DNA from: Dermanyssus gallinae
Lineage: Eukaryota; Arthropoda; Arachnida; Mesostigmata; Dermanyssidae
Direction of reading: 5' to 3'
Assembly (NCBI GenBank): GCA_003439945.1
Contig: QVRM01005976.1
Location: 1-64,000, forward strand
DNA: 64,000 bases
Shown here: positions 12,295 through 24,414 of the stretch, one piece after another
Layout: each line of letters opens with the position of its first letter
How positions within the stretch are numbered: the first letter of the stretch is position 1
Notes under the pieces: generated by a model
The model's database searches: none
What the model was told of the DNA's origin: nothing
The model's input: only the letters and a program-made list of their open reading frames with translations
Program-made: the position numbers and the translations under genes

Positions 12295-12460
12295 GAGAAG
12301 AAGAGAGAAGAGAAGAGAGATAAGAGAGAGAAAGAGAAAAGATAGAGAGAATGGACATATATAGAAGAATAAACTATAAAGAGAGAGAACAGAGAATATG
12401 AATAGAATATATATTATATATATATATATATATAATATATACATATATACATATATATAC

Positions 12461-12510
<50 letters not shown>
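12161..12510. repeat. GA-rich tract followed by TA array
   Basis: GA/GAGAGA-type purine tract at about 12161-12400 running into TA at about 12408-12510. Such GAGA tracts can bind GAGA factors in insects, but nothing ties this one to a promoter. Confidence 0.85.
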
Positions 12511-13094
12511 ATACGTGTGTATGTTAGCGTGTTTTGTCGTTTTTTGTGTGTGTTGTATGTACGACCCAGTCCGGGCTTTCTTTCCCTTAAGCTTTCTACT
12601 GCTCTGACTGTGAGGAGATTTTCGACGAGTCATCAGGTTGCAGAAGCGGGACTGCTCGTTGTAGAGCCTCGCTTGTGGGGTCGTCCCGTCCTACTGGTAC
12701 GATGGGGATTATCTAATTTTAGCTCGGGCGGCGCGTGGAGAAGACGGCGCTGTGACTCTGAGCGCCACCGTACAACGCAGTGCCTATATGTGTGTGTGTG
12801 TGTATAGAGGAGAAGAAGAAGAACTTAGCGTTCGTCACGCGTTAACAGCGTTTCCCTTGTCTCGCTCCTTCGCCTTTCCTTTCCTTGAGGTGAGCTAAAC
12901 TTGCCGGCAGATGTCGCTTCCAGGACAATGGTGCTGGCAGTTCTAGCTGGTATGATCAACCGTCTCTGTTTTTTTTCGGCTTTTCACATAATTACTATGT
13001 CGTTGCACAAACTACTGGGATCAACAGGTGGCCCGCGGACGTGGTCGGAAGAAGGAACAGTTTTACGTTTAGTGGATTAACATTCGTGTATATA
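12511..13094. other. no gene recognised
   Basis: Unique DNA with a short GT run at 12789-12804 and GAA units after it. No feature could be supported. Confidence 0.4.

Positions 13095-13163
<69 letters not shown>
13095..13163. repeat. (TA)n microsatellite, left border of a LINE fragment
   Basis: About 70 bp of TA directly before the LINE-A fragment that begins near 13190. Confidence 0.9.
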
Positions 13164-13167
<4 letters not shown>

Positions 13168-13189
13168 TATACCGGCAAGTTGTCCTTTA

Positions 13190-13786
13190 AACTGTACTCA
13201 CTATATTTAAGCTCAAGAAATTTTCCACAGTATCATATTGCCTCAAACCTATATCCTCCAAGTTAACATTAGACAACCTCAAGAATATCGGCAAGATTAA
13301 AACTATGTTTCTTAAAAGAGCGCTTGGCTTATCAAAAACTGCCTCGTCTACGCTGGCGCTGCAAACGTGCAATGAATTCACATTAATAGAAGACCTAGAG
13401 CACCGTAATTACCAATTTAATCCCGAAGCGCTTGAGGCATACAAGGAACACAGAGAACGGCAAAACTGGAACTTTGTAATCAACAATTTTACAGATGGAC
13501 CCGCTTTTCTTAGCAACAGATGGAAAAAAGATCTGCAACAGAACAGAGCAATAATTTGCAAAATAAGTTGGCACGGATACCACCAATACATCTGCCTAAA
13601 AGAAAAAATGTTTCCAAATCAACGAATGTGTTTGTAAATATTGTGGTGAAATTGACATCGACCGATATCACGTAATGAAATGTATAGAACTGAACACCAG
13701 CTCATTACCAGCTGCTGTATTTGACGTACTTGAGCGGAATAGCCCGTAAATATTGTGAGAATCTACCAATAATGGTGAATAAACAA
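13190..13786 (+). pseudogene. LINE-A 3' end: RT thumb and zinc knuckle
   Basis: Plus translation from about 13200 reads KLTLDNLKNIGKIKTMFLKR, ALGLSKTASSTLALQ and ISWHGYHQYICLKEK. A frameshift in the A6 run near 13602-13607 follows, then ECVCKYCGEIDIDRYHVMKC (a C-x2-C-x8-H-x4-C zinc knuckle) and ...AVFDVLERNSP, stop at 13749-13751. It aligns block by block with the copy at 25.2-26.6 kb (MYIKRVLCLS, VHGYHHLVC, CVCRLC). The 3' end ggtgaataaacaaac resembles that copy's gagtgaaataaacac. It is a 5'-truncated insertion with TA arrays on both sides. Confidence 0.75.
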
Positions 13787-13808
13787 ACATATATATATAT
13801 ACATATAC

Positions 13809-13864
<56 letters not shown>
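13787..13864. repeat. (TA)n microsatellite, right border of the LINE fragment
   Basis: TA/CA array starting at the LINE 3' tail. Confidence 0.9.
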
Positions 13865-13868
<4 letters not shown>

Positions 13869-14624
13869 TATATGTAGGTTAGAAATAGACGAATTACGCT
13901 ATATGTTTGCTACTACTACTATCTACATAAATTTCAACCGAAAGTAATATAATCAATTAGATTTGCATTTGTGTACAATTCTTCGCGGTTTGTTCTAGTG
14001 AAGTAGTCTAAATAGTAAGTATCTAATTCTGCATTAGTTAATTCTAATAACATATCTATATCCCTCTCAGGCGCATGTGTCTTTGCGTTCTACTCCGCCA
14101 AAATGCTTGGCTTATCGCTTAATGGTGACTAACAACACAAATAAACCAATAGTTGGCAAGAATATCAACTGCAGAACTCGCCACAAACTGTGTGATAACA
14201 CAGGTACAAGAATCTGCAGCAATCCGGCAAAATTCATCCAGAAAGGGTTTATAGAATTCGTTATTACTAGTAAAGATCGACTAACAATTACTCTAAAAAT
14301 AAAACCTCGTTTCTGGCCGAAGATTCAGAGCTGCGTGTGAGCATTTACGATACGCGATTTGACTACTTCGAGGCCAATATACGAACAGCACAAAGTTACG
14401 TTGCTTTTTCCATTTGTGTTGCTCACGTTATTTATATAACAATAGATCAAAATTTGAGAATGTGGGGCTTGGCTAGTTAGTGCACACTCGATGAGTTTCC
14501 AACACAGGGCAACAATTTACTTATGTTTGTATAAATAACCTGCGCTTTTAATGCAATTAATTCAATGTAATTAATCATTTACGGTCGGGCCATGACATTT
14601 GGGTCCCTGCGAATGTGTGCACCA
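13865..14624. other. no gene recognised
   Basis: AT-rich unique sequence. A plus frame of 87 codons at 14077-14340 has several Cys but no family I recognise. Confidence 0.35.
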
Positions 14625-14775
14625 TTACGGGGGGTCCAGTGTAGGGACCAGCCATTTCTGGAGGGTTCTTCGAACCGAGGCCGCATTGCCCCGTTGCACA
14701 CCTGCGCTTTATAACAGATACGCGAGCCAACCGAACTTAGCAATACTGGAAAAGTTGTGTAGAGCCTCGTGCAAT
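14625..14775 (-). pseudogene. LINE-Q C-terminal fragment (copy 3)
   Basis: The minus strand reads EALHNFSSIAKFGWLAYLL, an in-frame TAA, then SAGVQRGNAASVRRTLQKWL and a stop TAA at 14625-14627. It is a short, old copy of the family seen at 6400, 10818, 17570, 24200/26671, 47808 and 52452. Confidence 0.65.
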
Positions 14776-15644
14776 AATTTATAAATTCGATGGCGAAGTG
14801 GCATTATCGTGTCGTTTGATGATATAGACTTCTGTGAGACGTTGATAGCAGGGCCGTCTAGATGTAGAACATAGAAATACGTAGCTCCACGTCTACGGTG
14901 ACACTGTAAAGTAGTCGGTGAAGAGACGCCGATAATGTAGTCACGAGATCCATGTGTGTGTAGGTCTTTGGTCGAGAGTGTGCTGGTGAAGTAATAACTG
15001 TATGGTCTGCACAGGTAAAAATTAATGTTGAAACTACGTCAACGTTAATTTTGTATCCTTTGATAGAGCCTGTTGTACACCCAGAGTTCTTAGAGACCTT
15101 GCAGTAGTGAAATACGTGTGCGCAATCGTCCAGATCTTGTGGAAAACCCAATTCATGTGAGAAATCCATTAACCGAGCGTGTAGATGATTTAGGCATGTA
15201 GAGTCTCTTTCTGACAGTGATTTTATGATTAACTTTAAATTCCTGCGCTAATAGTGAGCCGAGTAGTAGCCGTCGGTTTTGTGCTATGTTCAGGCATAGG
15301 CAGATCTTATTAAACCTACCGATGTTTCCGTATGATCTTCAGCTTATATGTTTGCTCGCAAAGTTCTCTGCAAAGATGACAGCGATCTTGCTCTAAGACG
15401 AGGCATCTCTGGCATTCATAGACTTCCACCTTATTTGTAAACATTTACATCTTTCGTACTATTTTTGCCGGGCGGGTTTTACGGACTCTGAGTTTTTAGA
15501 GCATAATTAATTTTCATTTTGTACATACGGTGTCACTTCAGTCAAGCTTACAAAACATTTCATATTTTTATATGGAAAAGTGATCTAGATAATGTAGAAT
15601 ACTCTGAAACCTTTTGCCGTTCTTTCCTTTCAGAGAATTAAAAA

Positions 15645-15675
<31 letters not shown>

Positions 15676-17569
15676 AAAACTGGTGGGCATTTTCATAACA
15701 ACAACTGTTTTTTTCTTTTCTCTCAAGAACAAGATCCAACTTTGCACGTTCATATTTCCGTTGCTGATGGTTTTCTCGTTTTGTTTGGCGTTGCTTCCCA
15801 AAACCACCGACTTAATGAGTGGCTGGCGGGGTGAAGACAAGGGAAGCACTTTTGTCGTCGGTACGCCTTTCATGTAGTACGTCGTAGCCCAAGCAGTAGC
15901 CGGCCTATGCACTAGGCACACAGTGGTCGTGTAGTATTCGTGCCAGTGGTACTACGAGTAGAGACGGCGGAGAGTGGCGTGGTAGTTGGTGGTGTATGCT
16001 CCTTGGTTCCTTGGTCCGCGGCGCGTCGATGGTGGTGGTGTTAAACGTTGCGTACAGTCGGCTCTTTGTGCTTCCAGTGTGCTCTAGGCACCCTCTCGGC
16101 CAGGCCTGGATGAGAACGAACGCTGAGGCCTACCTTACACGAATTATCGTCTTAAGGGTACAACAACAACAGTAGGCAGAGGTACGAAAACGGATATTGG
16201 ATGTTACGGCCAGCGCGATGCTCCGCGGCTCGGCTGCGTCAAGAGAGCGGCTCTCGTTGCCGGTTGTTCGCCATTGTTCTCCTTTAAGGACAGGCAGCAA
16301 GACAAGCGAAACAGGGAAAAGGAGCAAGAGGGAGATGGAGACAGACCTTATGGAGATGAAGAAGAGAGGTTTTCGGTGTTTCGGACACAACTCCGGAGTC
16401 ATAGAAGGAGCAGCGGTACTTTCGGGAAATGCATCTACAGCTCAGTCGAAAGACGAACGGACGGCGGCGAATACCGTTAGACGTCTGTGGTACAGCGGCG
16501 CGGTGCAATTTCAAAAAGTCGGCACGAAGAGACAACAGAGAAACCTGGATAGGGAAGAGAAAGAAAACTTTCGGTAGAGTTGCCGAGTTGATAATAGGTG
16601 ACGCGTTCGTCTTGCGAAAAATGCGTGAAAGGTGAGAAAAGAGCTCGGAATTAAACTCAATTACGTCACTAGCCAAGCAGTTATTTACTCTAGGCGGCCG
16701 ACGAGCGGTAAGTTTGCCAGCGGTCTTTCATATAGCCAGATTTGATTGGATGTACACCCATTACGATAGATTGGGCCATTAAGTGCGACACTGAGAGGAG
16801 TACGATCACACACACCGGTATGATGTGGTCTCTGTCCCCCATTGGGGAAGAGGGTACAACATGGCGGCCAACAAACAATGCGACAAAGGGCAGCGTGAAA
16901 CGAGGATGAGGCTTGGGCGGTTCCACTTCGAGGTCGGAAAGAGGTAAATTGTCTATTATCAATTACGCGAATACAGCCACCAGACGAAACACGTTTGCTC
17001 CGCCGCAGTTACATACTTGCGCATCGAGCAAGTTCCGGCATAATCGGAAAGCCGGTTCCCTATGACAGGGATAAGCCGTAAAACAAAGGCACCATTACAG
17101 TGGGCACTGTTGGTCTAAGTAGAATCCAGGCCAGGATTCTACGAGGAAGCGATGGAGAGGCCGTCATTTCAAAGGTACCGACCCTACGGTTCACATACCC
17201 TGAAGGACTGGGTATGCAACGTCGCGGGACTCTAGGTTGCAGGTTATCTCTAACTGGTCATTGTGTCACAACTTTTGTTTTCCTACCGAATGAGCCCTCT
17301 GCGAAGCGACTCGATACAGCTCTTGGAACACATTGGAGTACGAAAAACAAACCGTAAACGGCAAGTTGTGTGACGTGTAACCGCATTTGTCTCGCGTTCG
17401 AGAACAGTGTCATCCATCTCTGACAAAAATTCAATCTACAACATACAAAATATCGTACGGACCGTGATCATGAGACTATAGTGACCTTTGAGAGCTGAAA
17501 GAGTTCATAAAGAACCATTAACTACCTGGAGCTGCTCTGCCATTCACGTTCCAGTCCTTGAACATCACG
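14776..17569. other. no gene recognised
   Basis: A minus frame of 103 codons (14858-15169) and a plus frame of 126 codons (16197-16577) show no known domain. A TA array is at 15650-15674. Composition is unique and moderately GC-balanced. No exon chain could be built. Confidence 0.35.
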
Positions 17570-17945
17570 TTAGTAAACTGTTCTCTGGGGAGAAAACCTG
17601 ATAAAACGACGTGTCGGAGATATGAAGTAACCATCCTATTATGGGCATACGGGAAGTGCTTAGCGTGGGACGTGGCGGTCTCATGCACGGCGGCCGTACT
17701 GTACTTGCGTCACAACTCAATCGAGCCGGGATAAAAAGCGGATCATGGGAAAACCGTGAATAAAACCGTAAATATTTTGAACTAGCAACGACACTTATAG
17801 AGACCCTAGGACTTAGAGTCAGTATGAGAGCTGGCTTTAAGCTTCTCAAAGATTTAGCCAAACGTATTTGAGAGGTTACAGGAGATCGCTGCGAGGCACT
17901 GTTTGTGAGGCAGATGTTGTGTTTGTCTGTTTAAGGCTGTATGTA
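17570..17945 (+). pseudogene. LINE-Q C-terminal fragment (copy 4)
   Basis: One plus frame gives GKCLAWDVAVSC from about 17650. After a shift near 17725, another gives LNRAGIKSGSWENRE, NRKYFELATTLIETLG and FKLLKDLAKRI, then a TGA, EVTGDRCEALFVRQMLCLSV. These match, in order, the WDxTVSCT, KYxEL, ETLG, LxxLxKRI and TGDRRxAxFLxQRxSLxV blocks of the family. The family hallmark VQRGNA itself has decayed to V-stop-GCM. It is the most eroded long copy. Confidence 0.6.
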
Positions 17946-20168
17946 GCGGGGAAGTGGTTTGCATTGTGGACCCCCGTCCTGTGTCGCTGAGCTAGTGCAC
18001 AATACAGGTCAAGCTGACGTTTACACCAACATATATATATATATATATTGACAAGGGTTTTTTTAGTTAAACGTACAGGCATTGCAATTACTAATATACT
18101 ATTTATATAGTATCTACAATATTGATTGTATTATGTTGCCTAGGTGACGGTGACGACTCAGCATCATCTTGGCATTGCCTCTTGATAAATCTCTCCAGTG
18201 ATACGCTCTGTTGGAGAAACGCGTTCGAACACATATGAATAACAAGCATAATCTCAGCAGATCTTACTCGGTGCTGCCTACCCCCCCCCCTCCCCCCGTT
18301 TGTGGAATTAGGTTGTTCTTTTTGCCACTCGGAGCAACCTGTCGAATCGAAATCCTATGATGATGGCGGGGGCGCGACGGAACCGAAGCCTACGCTGGTC
18401 AAAGGCGCACGCACGTAGACGATGCTGGATCGTGTGGCTGTGGCTGTGGTTACTGACTGTCTGACTGACCGGCTGACACTGTCTAGCTAGTAACTGACTG
18501 GTTAGTTACCCCCGTCCCGCCCCCTGTATTCCCCCTTACACCGCCTTTCCCCCCCCCCCCCCCCCCGCGTCTCCCGCCCCCCTCTGTCATGGTCGTGGAA
18601 GTTGTTCCCGTTATCGTCGAAGTCCTTGTCCTCCTCGTCGATCTTCGCGGAGGGAGCGGGGCTGTTGTGGCAGTGGCGGCAGCGGCCGCTGCTGCTGCTA
18701 CTGTCTATGTCGGTGGGTGTCGTTGTCTACCGTCGTCGTCGCCGGCGCACGAACTCTCAAGAGCGGCTTAACCAGCGGTTATTGCTGGTTGTCTAGAATC
18801 GCGCGATGTCGCGAGATTCACCCGCCGGAGCTGGAAGACCACAAAGAGAGAGAGAGAGAGAGCGCGAGAGAGATAAGGGGGGGGAGAGATAAAGATAGAA
18901 CGAGGAGAGGGAAAGACAGGGAGACCATGGTGCGGCTACAGCGTCTACGACCAGGGAAACAGTGAGTGGGTGATTGAGTGAGTGAGTGAGTGAGTGAGAG
19001 TAGAGGAGAGAAGATGGAGAAGTTGGACGCAGAGAGTGGCGGATGAATGTTTTCCCCAACCTCCAGTCCCTCCCCCCAGCCACCGACCATATCGACGACA
19101 TCGACAAAGAACATGACAACGACGACAACAACAACAACAACAACAACAGCAACAACAATAAGAACGACAACAACAACAACAACGACAACGATGGTGACAA
19201 CAGCGACATCTATGATGATGTCGATGATGATGATTCTTATGACAATGACGTTGATACTAATGAAGATACTGGTGGTGGTGATGGCGGCGGTGGTGGTGAT
19301 GATCATGATGATTATACTGAGGGTGGGTTATGGTGGCTGTGCTGATGATTCATCCATTCGCCCGTGCGTCTGTCTGTCTGTCCGTCCGTCCGACGGCTGG
19401 ACTGGTTGGTTGGTTGTTCGGTGGGTCGGTCGGTCCTTCGGTCTTTCGGTCGATCTCGACTGCATCTCGGCCGTCGGAGAGAAATGATCAATGATGCTGT
19501 TGTGACAGTCGCACTTCCTGGAAGGACGGCCTCCACCATCTCGTCGTCGTCGTCGTTTCGTACAGCCTACATGGGTTTCGTCGCCACTGCGGCCACCTCC
19601 GTCACTGGCGCTAGCGAGTAAGAAGACCACAGTCGTTACGGTCATAGTTATCGACGGCGTTTTCGACGTTGTGGCTGTGGTGATTGTGGTTGTTGCTGTT
19701 GTTGTTTGCTGTTGTTGTTGCTGTTGTTGTTGTTGTCGTCACCGGCGTTGTCGCCAACGCTGGAGGCGACGCCAGCATTGGCGATTGCTTCCAGGCGGCA
19801 GGAGCAGACGGGGGAAAAATGAAGGAAAACAGGAGAAAGGGAGTAGCTGAAGAACAGAGAAGGGAATGAAGAGAGACCCAGTAAGAGAACGCGCGCGCGA
19901 GAGAGAGAGGGGGAGAGCGTGAAGGGAGATTTTATAGACAGACAGACACACAGACAGAAAGATAGATAGATATTTGGATAGATAGACTAGTGCTGGAAGA
20001 CGTCGCTGCCGAAGAAAGCGCCGCCAGCAGAGCAGCCAGTGGAAGGAGATGCGAGGCGGTGATGACACTCGATTCAATCGAGGCCGTGGCCGCGGGAACC
20101 CGCCTTCGATGTCGCATCGAGTACGAATGAACGCTATTAGATGCGTACGTACATGAAGCATACCTAGT

Positions 20169-20220
<52 letters not shown>

Positions 20221-20819
20221 GACATTCAAACAAGTGGCAACATGCACATGAGCGCATACCTAAATATATATATATATATATATACTTCCTGCGAGATTTT
20301 TGTTAACCGTCCGAGGTCGGCCATCTAGGTGCTCCGGTATTCGAAGGCTTACAGCTCTGCGTGCTTCCATTTAGCTTCGACATACAGTAGTATGTAATCA
20401 TAACCGATGTGCATGCAAAAAAAGGACGTTTGTGGAATGAGTCGCGACGTCCTATATGATCTGGTCGCATCAGACATCAGTTCTAATTCTGCTTAAGCTC
20501 CGCCGGAGCAAACCAGCTACTTCTGCTGCTAGGTCGCCTGAACTGAACTAGGCTCATGGACGGTGGCTGGCTGTGTGACGCTTTTGTGATAAGTATTTTA
20601 TTCCATATTTACCTACCAGGTGACGCACCTGTCTAGACAGCGTCTGGCATACACGCTACCCAAATTCATTCACTTGAGACTTTTTGGTACTGAATTTACG
20701 CTGCCCTACGACCCCCCCCCCCCTCAAGTTAGATTGCCGTTTGAACCATCTTTCATTTACGCCAATATATATATATATAAAGGTTGTTAAGTCGAAATGG
20801 CTTAAGCTCGAAAACTCGG
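17946..20819. other. no gene recognised; GC-rich and simple-repeat stretch
   Basis: TA arrays at 18032-18048, 20172-20215 and 20262-20283, and a poly-C run at about 18548-18566. A GA tract lies at 18843-18925, GTGA/GAGT units at 18960-19000, an AAC/GAC array at about 19110-19205, GTC/GTT runs at 19540 and 19690-19740, and a second GA stretch at 19895-19915. The open frames on both strands reflect these repeats. Confidence 0.5.
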
Positions 20820-21795
20820 TGCCGAACGCCTACCTGTACAGGCACACAGCACTCTAGCAGCTCCAAACATTAATCCCCAGACTCCGCCTCTCCCGCCTGA
20901 GAGCACTACAACACTCCACGCACCTTGGGGTCCAATGGATGCTAACCACCGAGCACTTCAAAAATGACCTTGCGAACACAAGACTTCTTTGCGAGCGCTT
21001 GGGAACCTCCATTGAGACCGCTACACAAAAGACCGATTATTGGTCTCAACAACTAAACAACACGTTCGATGGGGCACATTTTAAAAAAGCACACGAAACG
21101 CCCTTTGTACATTACTGGATTAAGGGTATGCCCTACCTATCTGGTAAGTAAACATACTAAAGGTCAGGATCAACGCACAACCAACGCGTGCCAGATTGGC
21201 CAAGGGACGCCCGGGCCACAACAAACGTTGTAGGCACGGGTGTCGTGCGCCTGAGACGTTGGCTCATGTCGCTCAGATGTGCGATACAACACACAAACAA
21301 ACCATAAAGAGACATGACGACGTCTGTGATCGCGTGGCGCGTTTTCTCCGCGAGAGGGGTCATGAGGTGGTTCGTGAGCGAGTAGATGCCGAGGTTTGCG
21401 GCCCGAACCGGGACCTGACAAAAGCGCGGCAGAACAAGATCACCAAATTTGACGTCGAGTTCCTAAGAGCGGCGCTCCCCGACCCGCAAAAACCTCGCAG
21501 ATTCGGATCCATCACTATCTCTATGAGTGGTGTATGAGACTCCGAATCTGCGAGGACGCTCTTGGAGCTCGGCGTCACGAAGAGGAATCTTATGCATCTT
21601 ACCGTTTTAACGTTGCAAGGAACCTTGAGGATATACTGCTCGCACCGGGTCCATAAGAGGAGGGGCTACCATCAAGCAAGGACACGGACAGCTGATTCGT
21701 AACCTCACGTGACACCTTTTTACCACCATTTTTATTAAGGCGAGCGCTGCCGAGTGTGCAAACGTATTGTAAATGAATAAAAATCATCGCAATAT
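20820..21795 (+). pseudogene. R2-like LINE 3' end: CCHC and decayed endonuclease
   Basis: The plus strand reads FDGAHFKKAHETPFVHYWIK and GMPYLSGK (20939-21151). A frameshift near 21147 leads to VRINAQPTRARLAKGRP, then the zinc knuckle CRHGCRAPETLAHVAQMC (C-x3-C-x7-H-x4-C) and THKQTIKRHDDV. It continues with ARQNKITKFD and, past a TGA at 21535-21537 where the family has Trp, ESARTLLELGVTKRNLMHLT and LQGTLRIY. In the R2 superfamily this region holds the CCHC knuckle and a restriction-like endonuclease. The PD...D catalytic segment between GHEVVRERVDAEVCGPN and RDLTKARQNK seems missing. The 3' UTR runs to about 21795 with an AATAAAAATCATCGC end. It is a dead, 5'-truncated copy. Confidence 0.7.
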
Positions 21796-21798
21796 TTG

Positions 21799-22017
21799 CT
21801 ATATACTTAAACTAAACTGTAGGGCTTGTTTTTCGAACAATTTCTGAAACGGTTGGCGATAGGACCCGACGTTGGCCATAGATCGTATTCTGTGTACGTA
21901 AGTGTGGTAGTATTTGCGACGATTTTTGCACCTGAACAAGCTTGCGTCCAATGCGTTCATCATGGATTCGTCATGCGAGACGGCTAATAACGCAAGTATC
22001 TTCTCGTCTTCTTGCAC
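21799..22017 (-). pseudogene. possible PIF/Harbinger transposase N-terminal scrap
   Basis: The minus frame starts MQEDEKILALLAVSHDES and contains CKNRRKYYHTYVHRI and VGSYRQPFQKLFEKQALQF. It resembles the start of animal Harbinger nucleases: an acidic leader, then a basic RR-[WY]-x-H stretch, then GxYxxLxxxL. Nothing of the DDE core follows. The match is to a loose pattern from memory, so I hold it as a good possibility only. Confidence 0.4.
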
Positions 22018-22380
22018 TTTAACCGCTGTGGGCCGTTAAATCGCTGCTTAAAAAGGACTAAGCTGAGGGCTACAGTTCAGGTCAGACAAGGACACGGTTG
22101 TCAGTAAGACGTTCCTAATGGCAAACTAAACGACTGACTATTCGGCTGACGACGACGGAACAACAACAGCAGCAGCAGCAATAATAAACAATAGCAATGA
22201 CAAGTGCCATATATATATATATATATATATATATGGTTTCTGTTGGCGTTTTTTTTTCGTTTTTTTGCACCATCACATTATCACATTCGTATCACTGGGC
22301 TATGACGACTACAAAACCATCACCAGCAGCAAGACAACTAACGAGTACTAGTCCGTAATACTACTACAATTGCTCTTACC
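22018..22380. other. no gene recognised
   Basis: Holds a CAG/CAA run at 22158-22180 and a TA array at 22208-22234, then T-rich DNA. Confidence 0.5.
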
Positions 22381-22579
22381 GTTGTCAGCAACAACAATAA
22401 CAACAACAACAAACAAGAACAACCAAAAACAACAAAGACAACAATAACAACGACAAGCAGCAACAACAACAACGGCAACAATAACAACGACAAGCAGCAA
22501 CAACAACGAGAATGACAATGACAGCAACAAAAACAACAACAATGACAGCAACAAAAACAACAACAATGACAGCAACAAA

Positions 22580-22610
<31 letters not shown>

Positions 22611-22700
22611 ACAACAATGACAGCAACGACAATGATAAGCAACTACAACAACAACAATGACAGCATTAACAGCAATGACAGCAACCACCACCACCACGAC
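22381..22700. repeat. CAA-based array with a 24-bp minisatellite
   Basis: Imperfect CAA/CAG array. The unit atgacagcaacaaaaacaac plus aaca is repeated three times in tandem at about 22524-22595. Confidence 0.85.
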
Positions 22701-24199
22701 GTCGTGCTCTACCATCACAGGGCAACTGCCCACCCACACACATTCTGGTAGTCCTGGTAGTAGCAGCCACACGCGCTCATGACCTCATGCATAGAGAGGT
22801 CGTTAGAGGCAGCTAGCTACAGATACATACATAGCTGCTACATCTGTATGTATCCGTACGTACACGTAAACTTTTGCTGTCTTTGGCAAACGCATTCAGA
22901 GCAGAACAAGCAACAAGCGGACGCTCAGACGTGTAGGACGCGAACCGTTCGACTCCAGACGCGACTACACCACCAGCCGAGATCACACGAGAGACAACGC
23001 ACGCATAGCCGGCCGTCCTATCGCTGCCAAGCGTGGCGTGGCGTTTTTGCCACAGCTCTGTCAGAATATCGCAACGACGTGGGCACGAACATCAACGTGA
23101 CAGGTAGGAACAACAGCAGAAGAAGCAACAGCAACAGCAGAAGAAGCAACAGCAACAACACCAACACCAACAACAACAAAACAACAACAACGTCGTCAAC
23201 CATCACCAATCGTAACAACACATTCACAACAACTCTAGCGCCAACAGCAGCTGAAACGGCAAAAACTATCACATTGCAAAAATACCAGTGGCTCTACCCT
23301 AACAAACGCAACAATAACAGCAACAACAACAGCAATAACAACAACACCATGGCCTCAGCAGCAGCAGCAGCAACAACAACAACTACAACAACAACAACTA
23401 CACCATGGTCTCAACAGAAACCCCACCAGTAAGATTACCGGCAGCAACAACAAAAACAACAACAGCCAATCGGAGGTGGTCGCGGAGAAACGCGATCATC
23501 GATGAGACAGCAACAGCACCGCTGGCGTCAGCGGCAGTATCAGCGGTGGCGGTTTTTGTTGTTGTTGTTGTTGAACTCGACGATGCACGCCTACGACGTG
23601 TCACACCACGTTACACGCCAACGCACTATGAGCGCTAAAGAGGCGAAAATACAGCGGAATACTACTACTACTGCAATTTCCTGTGACTATTTGTTCTATC
23701 TCACGCATCTTTCCTCTCTCTCTCTCTCTCTGTCTCTTGTGGGCGCGGGAGATCGCACGTCCATCGAGAGACTGCATGGCACAACGAGGCCGAAACACTG
23801 ACGGACGCCCATAGCGACGAAGAACGTAGCAGGCAAGAGATTGGTGGCGGCAACAAAGAGTCGGAGGACAACGAGGACAACAACAACAACAAAGACAACG
23901 AGAACAACAACAAGAGCGACAACAACAACGACAATAACAACAACAACAACGATTCGGCCCACACGTGTGCCTTTTTGGATGACACCAGCCAATTACGGCA
24001 GCCTGTCGTCAAGAAACCAATCAATCTGCCACTACTACGCCACGCTATGGCAACATACTGCTTGCCATAGAACAGATGAAGCTCGCTATCCATATACTAC
24101 TACTTATACATAAAATTGCTAATGTAATGCTGCCACTAATTAAGCAAACTAACTGATACTAGCATACTTACCATTAGTCCTAATATTCAAATAATAAAC
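22701..24199. other. no gene recognised; CAA/CAG arrays
   Basis: CAA/CAG arrays at about 23105-23225, 23310-23400 and 23870-23952, including a duplicated AACAGCAGAAGAAGCAACAGC-type block near 23110-23160. A CT run is at 23710-23732. The open frame 22779-23432 is Asn/Thr-rich through the arrays and lacks a recognisable domain. Confidence 0.5.
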
Positions 24200-24414
24200 A
24201 TAAATAGTATTTATTGATCAATTTATATTACAATCCTGTGTAAGTGAACGTATTAACTTCAGCCCTGGTCTGCACCATTCGGCAAGCGATCCCAAAATTG
24301 AGATCGCGTTGCCCCGCTGGACGTCAATGGAAAGTTTCTGGCATAAGAATTGTGCGGCTCTCTTGTCCCCAGTCGTAATCTTCAAACGTTCGCCAGATTT
24401 AGTAAGTGGTCTCT
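24200..24414 (-). pseudogene. LINE-Q C-terminal fragment (copy 5), 3' half
   Basis: From 24414 downward the minus strand reads TERLLTKSGERLKITTGDKR, then FLCQKLSIDVQRGNAISILG and SLAEWCRPGLK. An AATAAA is at about 24209-24215 on the minus strand. The coding sequence continues without a break into the segment at 26671-26812, on the far side of the inserted LINE-A element. The two halves together are one copy split by insertion. Confidence 0.8.
24401..24414. repeat. 14-bp target-site duplication, left
   Basis: agtaagtggtctct, matching agtaagtagtctct at 26671-26684 with one difference. It flanks the LINE-A insertion exactly. Confidence 0.85.

Noticed and set aside
22385..22772. Minus-strand polyCys/Leu membrane-like protein
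   Set aside because: Translation of a CAA/CAG array in the antisense frames.
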